A stretch of 64,000 bases of DNA from Bacteroidales bacterium UBA2861 (GTDB taxonomy: Bacteria > Bacteroidota > Bacteroidia > Bacteroidales > UBA932). Numbering within the stretch: position 1 is the stretch's first letter; each line of letters starts with the position of its first letter. The notes beneath the pieces are model-generated. The model was not told the origin of the DNA. It saw nothing but the letters and a program-made list of their open reading frames with translations, and made no database searches. The stretch covers positions 496,829 through 560,828 of the forward strand of contig DEFD01000028.1 of the NCBI GenBank assembly GCA_002350615.1. The letters run 5' to 3'. A program made the translations under genes and the position numbers. Positions 1-7,796 of the stretch are shown piece after piece.

Positions 1-657
1 TCCCAGTTCTGCAAGGGCGTCCACCTTGTCTTTGCCGCCGCTCATCCCGAACATCTTTATGATTCCGGGAGCTGTGGCGTCGTTGCCGTCCTTGGTGCGT
101 CCGTTCCGCTGGGCTATCCATACGCTCTGCTTTTTCTCCAGGATGGTGTATCGGATATAGTCGCTAAGATGCTTGGAACTTTCGTAGAAAGCGCGGGGGG
201 TGCCGTCGCCGCGTTCCACCTTGAACATCTTGTTGCTGCAGCCGATATCCACCACCAGTTGAGGATGCATGAGGTTGGCTCCGAAAGTTATTTCGGTGGT
301 GTCGTGCCCGGCTTCCACAAGTGCGTTCTGCAGGAAACTGGCGTCCAGCATTATGTCGCGGTGGTTGGATACGAAAAGATAGTTTCGGCGGGTGTCCAGA
401 TTTTCAAGGCCCGTGACTTTTACCTCGGCGGTGCTGCGCGCCTCTATCTGCTTGTTCACGAACCACATAACCCCGTGCTGGAACTCGTACACGCTCTTGT
501 AGCCGCGCACTTCCTCGCGGACTTCTTCCAGCGGCCGGTCGGGGAAAACATAGGCTGAGAGCAGGGCGAAAACCTCGCTGTCCGCTATGCGGGCCATTGC
601 GGCGGGGATTTCAGCGTCCACGTAGGGGCGGATGTCGTCAAATTGGGATGCGTCCAT
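1..657 (-). CDS. 1-acyl-glycerol-3-phosphate acyltransferase family protein (partial)
   Basis: The frame starts at ATG 655-657 and runs off the left edge, so 219 codons are visible and the C-terminus is missing. The protein begins MDASQFDDIRPYVDAEIP and contains SNHRDIMLD near residue 90, which resembles the catalytic His/Asp block of PlsC/PlsB-type acyltransferases, and IAQRNGRTKDG near residue 190, in the place of a later acyltransferase block. These enzymes transfer acyl chains to glycerophosphates at the inner membrane. The His-to-Asp spacing is one residue longer than the textbook HX4D, so the exact substrate is uncertain. It lies 18 nt downstream of the CoA-ligase gene on the same strand and is probably cotranscribed with it. 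Confidence 0.75.
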   Translation of the reverse strand, partial: MDASQFDDIRPYVDAEIPAAMARIADSEVFALLSAYVFPDRPLEEVREEVRGYKSVYEFQHGVMWFVNKQIEARSTAEVKVTGLENLDTRRNYLFVSNHRDIMLDASFLQNALVEAGHDTTEITFGANLMHPQLVVDIGCSNKMFKVERGDGTPRAFYESSKHLSDYIRYTILEKKQSVWIAQRNGRTKDGNDATAPGIIKMFGMSGGKDKVDALAELG

Positions 658-675
658 GGCAGAGAATAGTTTCTT

Positions 676-1971
676 TCAGCGCAAATCTATGAATTTTGTC
701 GGTTTGCGGGACTTCGCAGGGAAGTTTATCTTCGCAATTTCCTCCTTCGGGGCGATTTCTACCCCCGGAGCAACCCTGAGACGGCTGCGGAAACGGTCCT
801 TAAGTTCCTTCACCACGTCGAAGTCGGTCTGGTGCTTGAGGCCTACCTTCACGAGCACGTCGTCGGTGCCGGCTTCGCTCTGGCGCACGTACACAACATA
901 ATTTTCTACGAATTCGGCATTGTCGAGCACGTCGTTTATTGCAGGCGGATAGAGGGTGGTGCCCTTGAGCTTGATCATATTGTTCTTCCGGCCCACGAGA
1001 GGGGTAAGCCTGTAGCTCCAGCGCCCGCATTTGCACTGCCCGGTGATCTTTGCGGCCATATCGCCGGTACGGAATCGGAGCAGCGGCATGCCTTCCACGC
1101 CGAGGCTGGTGATTACCACCTCCCCCACCTGCCCGTCGGGAACGGGCATATCGTCTTCGCCGATGATTTCCACGATGATAAGTTCGGGATGCACATGCCC
1201 GCCCAGGCCATATTCGCACTCCGAGAAGGTGGCGCCCATTTCGGTAGATGAATAGGTGGCGTAAAGTTCCACATCCCATTTCTCCTTGATCTTGCGGCCC
1301 AGCAGGTTCAGATTGAAGTCCTGGTCCCTCAGGCCTTCGCCGATGCCGATTATCTTCTTGATACTGGAATTCTTATAGTCGATTCCGTGCTCTTCTGCGT
1401 ACTGGATGAGCCTCAGGATGAAACTCGGCACGCACATGATGGCGTCGGGCTTGATGCGGTTGATGGTGTCCCACTGCAGCTCCGGGATGCCGTTGCCCAC
1501 GCGGATGATGCCTGCGCCCAGTTTGCGGATGCCGAGGAAGTAGGCAAGTCCCGCCATGAAGCGCTTGTCGATGGTGGTCATCAGCTGCAGCACGTTGCCA
1601 GGGCCGAGACCCGCGCAGGCGAAGGATTTCTGCTCGTTGTAGGCGAGACGGTCCAGGTCGGCGTCCGTGCAGCAGAAGGTGACGGGGTCCCCGAGGGTGC
1701 CGGACGTGGTGATATAGTCTATCACCTTGTCCTTCGGTACGCAGAGGAAATCCTCGTTGAACAGCTGCAGGTCCTTCTTTTCGGTGAACGGAATGTTCAC
1801 CAGATCCTCGAGGTGCTGTATTTTCTCTATGTCGATGCCGCAGCGCTCGAACATCCTGCGGTAGTACGGTGAATTCTTCTTAAGATACTGAAGCGCCGTC
1901 TTGAGCTTTTCTTCCTGGAAAGCCTTGATAGCTTCCGGACTTTGAAATTCGATATCGTTCTTGTTGATCAT
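676..1971 (-). CDS. Phenylacetate-CoA ligase family (PaaK-like) adenylate-forming enzyme
   Basis: The 431-residue product belongs to the PaaK branch of the adenylate-forming superfamily, which activates aryl or acyl acids as CoA thioesters through an acyl-AMP. The P-loop-like block YITTSGTLGDPVTF is near residue 90, YATYSSTEMG is near the middle, and the LLRFRTGDMA and GRKNNMIKLKG blocks follow in the usual order. The frame is open to a TTG at 1989, but ATG 1971 is the natural start because a TACTTTTG promoter element lies just upstream. In Bacteroidales such PaaK homologues are common and may not act on phenylacetate; no phenylacetate-degradation genes are nearby. The next gene downstream is an acyltransferase, which suggests a lipid or CoA-ester context. 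Confidence 0.85.
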   Translation of the reverse strand: MINKNDIEFQSPEAIKAFQEEKLKTALQYLKKNSPYYRRMFERCGIDIEKIQHLEDLVNIPFTEKKDLQLFNEDFLCVPKDKVIDYITTSGTLGDPVTFCCTDADLDRLAYNEQKSFACAGLGPGNVLQLMTTIDKRFMAGLAYFLGIRKLGAGIIRVGNGIPELQWDTINRIKPDAIMCVPSFILRLIQYAEEHGIDYKNSSIKKIIGIGEGLRDQDFNLNLLGRKIKEKWDVELYATYSSTEMGATFSECEYGLGGHVHPELIIVEIIGEDDMPVPDGQVGEVVITSLGVEGMPLLRFRTGDMAAKITGQCKCGRWSYRLTPLVGRKNNMIKLKGTTLYPPAINDVLDNAEFVENYVVYVRQSEAGTDDVLVKVGLKHQTDFDVVKELKDRFRSRLRVAPGVEIAPKEEIAKINFPAKSRKPTKFIDLR

Positions 1972-1992
1972 TGCCGATTGTCTTAGCAATTA

Positions 1993-2000
1993 CAAAAGTA
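1993..2000 (-). promoter_or_regulatory. Bacteroidetes -7 promoter element
   Basis: On the minus strand this reads TACTTTTG, matching TAnnTTTG. It is about 20 nt before ATG 1971 of the CoA-ligase gene. No clear -33 TTG was found. Confidence 0.5.
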
Positions 2001-2042
2001 CGGAATTTTTTGTTGTTTTGGGTTCCGTGTGAAAAAGGCTGA

Positions 2043-2870
2043 TTACTGGCCGCTGAGCATTTCAATGAAGCTGTCGATCCAGTGGACGGATTCGTGCGGA
2101 TTCTTCTCCTGGGAGGCGCCGAAGCCATGTCCTCCGGCGGGATATTGCAGATATTTGTGGGGAACGCCGGCCGCCGAGAGGGCCTCATCCATGCGGACGG
2201 AATTGCGGTAATCCACCACCGGGTCGTCCACGCAGTTCACCAAAAGCACCGGCGGCATGTTCGAGGGGACGTGCTTCTCGAGCGACAGTGAATCCCGCAT
2301 GGCGGCGTTCCGTCTGTGGGCTCCGAGGAAGGCGTTCCTGGAGCGCTTGTGCATTATGGCATCCTCGGTGAAGGTGACCACCGGATATACGGCGGCGATG
2401 CAGGAAATCTCCGGCGCTTCGGCCCCGGTGCCTGCGGCCATCTCCTTTGCGAAAGCTTCCCCGGCCAAAAGCACCAGGTGCCCTCCGGCGCTGAACCCCG
2501 CAAGCGCGATTTTCCTGTACCCCTCGGCCTGCAGGGATGCAACCGCCGCCCGTACATCCTCCAGAGCCTCGGGATAATGATGGCTGCGTACCGGCGTGAG
2601 CGGCCCGAAAAGAAAGTATCTCGTGCCCGCATGGCGATACTCAAGCACATAGGCATCGAATCCGGCGTCATTCAGTTTGGAAGCCACCTCGCTTCCTTCC
2701 CATTTGCGGCTCAGCCAATAATAACTCCCTCCCGGGCAGATTATTACGGCAGTTTCGCTGTGATAATCCCCGCCTCCGTGCGTAGCTATGTGCGGAATCA
2801 GCTTCTGCGCCCCGGCGGCGTGGCTGGCCAGTAAGGCGGTCAGCACCGCCATCAATACTCTCCTTATCAT
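2043..2870 (-). CDS. Secreted alpha/beta-hydrolase (esterase/lipase-like)
   Basis: The 275-residue protein has an N-terminal signal peptide (MIRRVLMAVLTALLASHAAGA) and an alpha/beta-hydrolase fold. The nucleophile elbow GFSAGG (Ser about 127), an oxyanion-type block CPGGSYYWL, the acid region VDDPVVD (about 215) and a catalytic GGHGF (His about 248) are visible. It resembles the acetyl-esterase/BD-FAE type hydrolases that remove acyl groups from glycans in the periplasm. Two starts are possible: ATG 2870 gives a basic n-region, while ATG 2852 is preceded by AAGGAG at good spacing. A TATCTTTG element sits only 4 nt before ATG 2870, so the first start would be leaderless. The substrate cannot be read from the sequence. 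Confidence 0.8.
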   Translation of the reverse strand: MIRRVLMAVLTALLASHAAGAQKLIPHIATHGGGDYHSETAVIICPGGSYYWLSRKWEGSEVASKLNDAGFDAYVLEYRHAGTRYFLFGPLTPVRSHHYPEALEDVRAAVASLQAEGYRKIALAGFSAGGHLVLLAGEAFAKEMAAGTGAEAPEISCIAAVYPVVTFTEDAIMHKRSRNAFLGAHRRNAAMRDSLSLEKHVPSNMPPVLLVNCVDDPVVDYRNSVRMDEALSAAGVPHKYLQYPAGGHGFGASQEKNPHESVHWIDSFIEMLSGQ

Positions 2871-2874
2871 AATG

Positions 2875-2882
2875 CAAAGATA
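2875..2882 (-). promoter_or_regulatory. -7 promoter element abutting a start codon
   Basis: TATCTTTG on the minus strand, 4 nt before ATG 2870 of the esterase gene. The expected transcription start falls on or near that ATG, leaving a usable leader only for ATG 2852. Confidence 0.55.
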
Positions 2883-2921
2883 GCCGTTTTTGCTAAATAG
2901 TTAGCCGATAGCATATTACAC

Positions 2922-2954
2922 AAAGTCGATGCGCCTTTTTGGAGCATCGACTTT
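2922..2954. repeat. GTCGAT-type intergenic hairpin
   Basis: AAAGTCGATGC at 2922-2932 and its exact complement at 2944-2954 form an 11-bp stem with an 11-nt loop. It lies between the convergent-side end of clpB and the start of the esterase gene. It may act as the clpB terminator, but there is no long T tract. Similar GTCGATTCC hairpins occur at 43470 and 62180. Confidence 0.5.
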
Positions 2955-2986
2955 ACATAACACGCAGACAACCAGTCGATTAACTT

Positions 2987-5038
2987 TTACACATTGCGAA
3001 GGAGGACCTTCCCTTCGGAGGCATCGACCTCGATAGTGCTGTCCTTGTGGATTTTACCTTCCAGTATCTGGCGTGCGAGAAGGTTCACGAGCTCGCGCTG
3101 GATGAGCCGTTTCACCGGACGGGCGCCGAAGACGGGGTCGTAGCCGTTCTCCACCATATCGTCTTCGAAGGCGCGGGTGTAACGAAGCGACACATTCTCT
3201 TCCTCAAGTTTCTTGCGGAGGATATCCATCTGGATATGAACGATTTCCCTTATGTTGTCGCGGGTCAGCGCATCGAACTTTATGATCTCGTCTATCCTGT
3301 TGAGGAATTCGGGTCTCATGCGAAGCCGCAGTTCCTCTTCCTTGAGGTTGGAAGTCATGATGAGGATGGTGTTCTTGAAGTCCACCGTACGGCCCTTGTT
3401 GTCGGTGAGGCGGCCGTCGTCCAGCACCTGCAACAATATGTTGAAGACGTCCGGATGCGCCTTCTCGATTTCGTCCAGCAGCACCACCGAGTAGGGTTTG
3501 CGCCTTACGGCCTCGGTCAGCTGGCCGCCCTCGTCGTAACCCACATATCCCGGAGGCGCACCGACCAGACGGCTCACGGTGTGGCTCTCCTGGTACTCGC
3601 TCATATCGATACGAGTCATCATAGTCTCGTCGTTGAACAAGAACTCCGCCAGGGCCTTGGCAAGCTCTGTCTTGCCCACGCCCGTTGTGCCCAGGAAGAG
3701 GAAGGAACCGATGGGCCTGTGCTCGTTGCTGAGCCCCGCACGGCTGCGGCGAACCGCATCAGACACCGCCCGGATGGCCTTATCCTGACCAACGACCCTC
3801 TTGTGGAGTTCGTCCTCCATCCGCAGGAGCTTTTCCTTTTCACTCTCCATCATGCGGTTCACCGGGATGCCCGTCCACCTGGCCACCACTTCGGCAATGT
3901 CCTCCGGAGTAACGGCTTCAGTGATAATAGGATCCTTGATCGCCGCCTGCTTGGCCTCGAGTTCCTTGATGCGTTCGCGGGCCTTCGCGATTTTTCCGTA
4001 GCGCAGTTCAGCCACACGTCCGTAATTGCCCTGGCGCTCGGCGATCTTAGCTTCGTTCTCATCGTTTTCTATCTGCTGGCGTGCGGCCTGCAACTCTGCC
4101 AGAAGGCCCTTCTCCTCATCCCAACGCTTGGTAAGCTCTGCCTTGCGGGCCTTGAGTTCCTTAAGTTCGGACTCGATCTTTTCCGCCTTAAGCGAGGTGC
4201 TTTCGCGCTTCACCGCTTCCTTCTCTATCTCCAACTGACGGATCTGGGAATTGAGGATGTCGATAGGCTCCGGCACCGAATTCATCTCCAGACGCAGCTT
4301 GCTTGCAGCCTCGTCCACCAGGTCGATAGCCTTGTCCGGCAGGAACCGGTTGTTGATGTAGCGGTGGCTGAGGTTCACCGCGGCGATGAGGGCGTCATCC
4401 TCGATGCGCACCTTGTGGTGGTTCTCGTACTTCTCCTTAAGTCCACGCAATATGGCGATGCTCTCTGCGGGCGAAGGTTCGTCCACCATAACCTTCTGGA
4501 AACGGCGTTCCAGTGCCTTGTCCTGCTCGAAATACTTCTGGTACTCGTCCAGGGTGGTGGATCCGATGGTGCGCAGCTCGCCACGGGCCAGCGCCGGCTT
4601 CAGTATGTTGCTGGCGTCCATTGCGCCCGAAGACCTGCCTGCACCCACCAGGGTGTGGATTTCATCAATGAAAAGGATAATCTGTCCTTCGCTTTCCACC
4701 ACTTCCTTCACCACGCCTTTCAGCCTTTCCTCGAACTCTCCCTGATACTTAGCTCCCGCGATGAGGGCGCCCATGTCCAGGGCGAAGACCTTGCGGTCCT
4801 TGAGGTTTTCCGGTACCTGCCCGTTTACTATCTTGCTGGCGATGCCTTCGGAAATAGCGGTCTTGCCCACACCCGGCTCGCCTACCAGGATAGGATTGTT
4901 CTTGGTACGGCGCGACAGTATCTGGAGAACACGGCGGATTTCGTCGTCCCGCCCGATTACGGGATCCAGTTTGCCTTTCGCGGCGGCCTCGTTGAGGTCG
5001 ATTGCAAACTTGCTCAGAAATTCATATTTGTTATCCAT
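2987..5038 (-). CDS. clpB: ClpB-type AAA+ disaggregase lacking the N-terminal domain
   Basis: The 683-residue protein carries two AAA+ modules: Walker A GEPGVGKT (53-60), Walker B ILFIDEIHTL (about 121-130), a long coiled-coil middle domain with KELEAKQAAIKD, then Walker A GTTGVGKTELAKA near 450 and Walker B VVLLDEIEKAHPD. These ATPases thread aggregated proteins with DnaK help. Usual ClpB is about 860 residues; this one begins right at the start of NBD1, so the Clp_N domain is absent. AAAGGAGG lies just before ATG 5038, so the short start is well supported. Between TSNL and RPEFLNRIDE the sequence is also about 20 residues shorter than typical ClpB. It follows secG on the same strand. Confidence 0.9.
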   Translation of the reverse strand: MDNKYEFLSKFAIDLNEAAAKGKLDPVIGRDDEIRRVLQILSRRTKNNPILVGEPGVGKTAISEGIASKIVNGQVPENLKDRKVFALDMGALIAGAKYQGEFEERLKGVVKEVVESEGQIILFIDEIHTLVGAGRSSGAMDASNILKPALARGELRTIGSTTLDEYQKYFEQDKALERRFQKVMVDEPSPAESIAILRGLKEKYENHHKVRIEDDALIAAVNLSHRYINNRFLPDKAIDLVDEAASKLRLEMNSVPEPIDILNSQIRQLEIEKEAVKRESTSLKAEKIESELKELKARKAELTKRWDEEKGLLAELQAARQQIENDENEAKIAERQGNYGRVAELRYGKIAKARERIKELEAKQAAIKDPIITEAVTPEDIAEVVARWTGIPVNRMMESEKEKLLRMEDELHKRVVGQDKAIRAVSDAVRRSRAGLSNEHRPIGSFLFLGTTGVGKTELAKALAEFLFNDETMMTRIDMSEYQESHTVSRLVGAPPGYVGYDEGGQLTEAVRRKPYSVVLLDEIEKAHPDVFNILLQVLDDGRLTDNKGRTVDFKNTILIMTSNLKEEELRLRMRPEFLNRIDEIIKFDALTRDNIREIVHIQMDILRKKLEEENVSLRYTRAFEDDMVENGYDPVFGARPVKRLIQRELVNLLARQILEGKIHKDSTIEVDASEGKVLLRNV

Positions 5039-5082
5039 AAAAGCCTCCTTTGTTTTCCAAAGAAGGCCTCAAAAGATATTCC

Positions 5083-5099
5083 ACTGACAAAATGTCAGT
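5083..5099. promoter_or_regulatory. Perfect inverted repeat upstream of clpB (putative operator)
   Basis: ACTGACAAAATGTCAGT is a perfect 7-3-7 palindrome in the 67-bp gap between secG and clpB. It has no T tract, which argues against a terminator. A heat-shock or stress repressor site is a reasonable inference. It is not the CIRCE sequence. Confidence 0.4.
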
Positions 5100-5105
5100 T
5101 ATGCT

Positions 5106-5447
5106 TTATTCCGCTGCGGGATTTTCCGTCTGGATGGGAGCGCTGGGGAATTCCTCCAGAGGCTGCGCGGTCTCGGTGTTCTCGATGAGATTGTCGATAT
5201 TGCCCTCCGTGCGGCCGGTCTTCACGGTGAAGGACGCTGCGATGGAAGCCACGAGGATGAATGCCACGAGGCCCCAGGTGATCTTTTCGAGGAGGTCGGC
5301 AGTCTGGCGTACGCCGAAAGCCTGGTTGCCTGCCACGAAATTGCTGGCAAGTCCGCCGCCCTTTCCGTTCTGCAGGAGCACTACGCCTATGAGAAGAAGG
5401 CTGGCGATGACGATGAGAACTACAAGAATTACAAATAATGTGTTCAT
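5106..5447 (-). CDS. secG: Protein translocase subunit SecG
   Basis: The 113-residue protein has two transmembrane segments (about 4-24 and 58-76) joined by the SecG signature GVVLLQNGKGGGLAS and FGVRQTADLLEKITW. SecG binds SecYE and aids SecA-driven export. The acidic, proline-containing C-terminal tail (after about residue 80) is normal for Bacteroidetes SecG. It is 3 nt downstream of the TPR-like gene and 67 nt before clpB. Confidence 0.92.
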   Translation of the reverse strand: MNTLFVILVVLIVIASLLLIGVVLLQNGKGGGLASNFVAGNQAFGVRQTADLLEKITWGLVAFILVASIAASFTVKTGRTEGNIDNLIENTETAQPLEEFPSAPIQTENPAAE

Positions 5448-5450
5448 ATA

Positions 5451-6032
5451 CTATTTCTTTAATTTTTCGATAAGGGCTGCAAAGTAAGCACTTTTTTCCG
5501 GGAATCGCAAACTTAGCTGAGAATAAATTTGTTTTGCCTGTTCATAATAACCCTGTTCGGCGTATATCTGGGCAAGCGCTTCGGTGCAGAAGCCGGTGAA
5601 CTCTTCCTGCTTCACCGCCTCCGGTTCGCTGCCTTCATGCAGCCGTGCGAATCCTGCGAACATATTGTCGTCTTCCCTGCGCACCGAGGCGTACTCGTCC
5701 TGGGAGAAATAATCGCCGCCGACCACGACCACCCGGCGCGGCTTGCGCTCGTCGCCCGTACCTTCATCTATATACGCGCGCAAGAGTTCCTTTATCTCCG
5801 AATCCGCATATTCCGCCTTATGCCCCTTGTGGGCCAGTTCGGCGATTATCCGCCTGGAAGCCACGTAGAGCGCCGCGTCGGCATAGCGGGAGTCGCTCCA
5901 TGCGCCCTCTCCCAGCTCGCTCATGCGCCTGCAGAGTTCCGCCCTCGCCGCCCCGAACCAGGGATAGAGGGAAATGACGCCGTTGAGCTCATCCAGATTG
6001 AGCTTATGTATGTCGATGTATCCGTTTACCAT
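5451..6032 (-). CDS. TPR-like protein of the lptE-secG cluster
   Basis: The 193-residue product has no signal peptide. Its C-terminal third reads as one tetratricopeptide-type helix pair (YAEQGYYEQAKQIYSQLSLRFPE). The N-terminal part, with YIDIHKLNLDELNGVISLYPWFGAAR, is conserved in Bacteroidetes proteins found between lptE and secG. Function is unknown; a cytoplasmic scaffold role is plausible. Its start overlaps the end of lptE by 7 nt, so the two are translationally coupled. Confidence 0.75.
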   Translation of the reverse strand: MVNGYIDIHKLNLDELNGVISLYPWFGAARAELCRRMSELGEGAWSDSRYADAALYVASRRIIAELAHKGHKAEYADSEIKELLRAYIDEGTGDERKPRRVVVVGGDYFSQDEYASVRREDDNMFAGFARLHEGSEPEAVKQEEFTGFCTEALAQIYAEQGYYEQAKQIYSQLSLRFPEKSAYFAALIEKLKK

Positions 6033-6526
6033 TGGGCTACGGTTGCGTTGAAGATGTCTTCTACAAGTTTGTCTATGATTTCCGCCACGAGAGTGCTCTC
6101 CACGGCGTCCAGCGACTGGGCCGAGTCGTAATCGGCATACTGCGAGAAACTCTTCTTCTCAAACCCGTCCTCGGGGTATTTGCGGTTTTTGAAATCCACC
6201 GATATCGTCACGGTGAGACGGTTCTGGGCCGCCATGTCGTTGGCCGTGATCGCGGATGCACGCACGTCGTATCCGGTTACCTGCCCGGTGATTTCCAGGT
6301 CGCCGTCCATGTCCACCTGCTCCAGTCGGGTCATGCGCCGGAACTGGGTGCGGATCTTCTCCGAAAGCTCGTTGGCCAGCATCGGGTTCACCCTCAGGGC
6401 CTTGTATTCAAAAGTGTTGATGGTGATTGACTTCACGTCAGGCTGGATGGAAGTCCCGCTGAAAGAATAGATCCCGCATCCGGCGGTCAGCAGGGCAGCT
6501 GCGGCGATGATAAGGAATTTTCTCAT
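6026..6526 (-). CDS. lptE: LptE-family lipopolysaccharide assembly lipoprotein
   Basis: The 166-residue lipoprotein has a lipobox LLTAGC with Cys17 and then GIYSFSGTSIQPDVKSITINTFEY, the characteristic start of LptE/LptE-like proteins in Bacteroidetes. LptE plugs the LptD barrel that places LPS in the outer leaflet. The later NRLTVTISVDFKNRKYPEDGFEKKSFSQYADYD region is also family-typical. It overlaps the upstream sigma-54-type activator by 4 nt and the downstream TPR-like gene by 7 nt. Confidence 0.85.
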   Translation of the reverse strand: MRKFLIIAAAALLTAGCGIYSFSGTSIQPDVKSITINTFEYKALRVNPMLANELSEKIRTQFRRMTRLEQVDMDGDLEITGQVTGYDVRASAITANDMAAQNRLTVTISVDFKNRKYPEDGFEKKSFSQYADYDSAQSLDAVESTLVAEIIDKLVEDIFNATVAQW

Positions 6527-7710
6527 GCGTCCCTCCTTTTTGCCATACGGCGATAGATGGTCCTTTCGGATATGCCCAGTTCGGCCGCGGCTTCCTTGAT
6601 GTTGCCACCGTGCTTCTCCAGCGCCAGGTCGATGAGCTCGTCGTTGGATTTGCGGATGTTCAGCACCGGCTCGGCTTTCGCCGGCCTGATATCGTCCTGT
6701 TCCTGCTCTTCGGGCTCATCCTGCTCTTCCACCGGCCTTGCGGGGGCGGGGAGGGGAGAACTGCCGTCGAGGCGCGCCTTGATGGCGTCTATTTCCTGCT
6801 TGAGGTCCAGGATGGCCTTCACCAGCATCTGCTTGTCCTCGTCGCCGAGTCCGCCGGAGTGTTTATCGCCGGCCACCGCCGGAAGGAGGCTGTCCTTTTC
6901 GTCGGGGATGAATTCCCGGATGTCGGCCGCGTCAAGTTCCACATGGTCCCTTTCCACCGTAGCCGGTGCCGATTTCAGGGTGGTCACCGTCTCGGCGATG
7001 TTTTTCAGCTCTCGGATGTTGCCCGGCCAGCGGTAGGAACGGATGAGGCGTATGGCTTCGTGGCTGAGATTGACCTTGCAGATATTGTTTTCTTCTCCGA
7101 ATTCTTTCGAGAAATATCTGAATAGCAGGTAGATATCGTCTTTGCGCTCACGCAGGGCCGGCATCTGTATCTGGGCGGCGTTGAGCCGGTAGTAGAGATC
7201 CTCCCGGAACTCGCCGCGGAGAACAGCCGAATACAGGTTCCTGTTGGTGGCGGCTATGAAACGCACGTTGGTTTTCTGAACCTTGGAAGAGCCCACCTTC
7301 ATGAACTCGCCGCTCTGCAGCACACGCAGGAGCATTGCCTGGGTTTCACGGGGGAGCTCGCCTATTTCGTCCAGGAACAGGGTCCCGCCGTCGGCCTCCT
7401 CAAAATAACCCTTGCGTTCGGCCACCGCTCCCGTGAAGGAGCCTTTTTCATGTCCGAACAATTCCGCATTTATGGTTCCGGCCGGGATGGCCCCGCAGTT
7501 CACCGCGAGATATTTGCCGTTTTTACGCCTGCTGTTGTCGTGGATTATCCTTGGGATGATGTCTTTTCCGACGCCACTCTCGCCGCTTATCAACACCGAC
7601 AGATTCGTAGGGGCGAGCATGAGGGCTGTCTCCACCGCGTGGTCCAGGGCCGGGTCCATGCCGACTATACGATATCTGTTTTTTATTTCTTGCAGTCTTT
7701 GCGTGTTCAT
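6523..7710 (-). CDS. Sigma-54-interacting AAA+ transcriptional activator
   Basis: The 395-residue protein is a central AAA+ domain with no receiver or other sensor domain in front. It shows Walker A GESGVGKD (43-50), a GAFTGA-loop variant GSFTGA (90-95), Walker B GGTLFLDEIGEL (108-119), a conserved RWPGNIREL block and a C-terminal helix-turn-helix of the Fis type (AAAELGISERTIYRRMAKRR). A disordered acidic/proline-rich linker of about 80 residues joins the AAA+ and DNA-binding domains. Such proteins remodel RNA polymerase-sigma54. It heads the lptE-TPR-secG-clpB group, and its control is likely by concentration or protein partners. Confidence 0.88.
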   Translation of the reverse strand: MNTQRLQEIKNRYRIVGMDPALDHAVETALMLAPTNLSVLISGESGVGKDIIPRIIHDNSRRKNGKYLAVNCGAIPAGTINAELFGHEKGSFTGAVAERKGYFEEADGGTLFLDEIGELPRETQAMLLRVLQSGEFMKVGSSKVQKTNVRFIAATNRNLYSAVLRGEFREDLYYRLNAAQIQMPALRERKDDIYLLFRYFSKEFGEENNICKVNLSHEAIRLIRSYRWPGNIRELKNIAETVTTLKSAPATVERDHVELDAADIREFIPDEKDSLLPAVAGDKHSGGLGDEDKQMLVKAILDLKQEIDAIKARLDGSSPLPAPARPVEEQDEPEEQEQDDIRPAKAEPVLNIRKSNDELIDLALEKHGGNIKEAAAELGISERTIYRRMAKRRDA

Positions 7711-7718
7711 AATTTGTG

Positions 7719-7726
7719 CAAAGTTA
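7719..7726 (-). promoter_or_regulatory. -7 promoter element for the activator-lptE-secG unit
   Basis: TAACTTTG on the minus strand, 8 nt before ATG 7710. It is divergent from the plus-strand element at 7739-7746, with 12 bp between them. Confidence 0.65.
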
Positions 7727-7738
7727 AGAAAAATAGTT

Positions 7739-7746
7739 TATCTTTG
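7739..7746 (+). promoter_or_regulatory. -7 promoter element for the 7797 lipoprotein
   Basis: TATCTTTG; a TTTG at 7713-7716 lies 22 bp upstream as a possible -33 element. The ATG is 50 bp downstream, leaving a leader of about 45 nt. Confidence 0.65.
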
Positions 7747-7796
7747 CATTTCAGACCGATTCCATCGGCAGACAGAAACTAATTTCAGTATTGGAT

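Noticed and set aside
3047..5188. 713-codon open frame antisense to clpB
   Set aside because: It mirrors the codon structure of the clear clpB gene and has no family signature.
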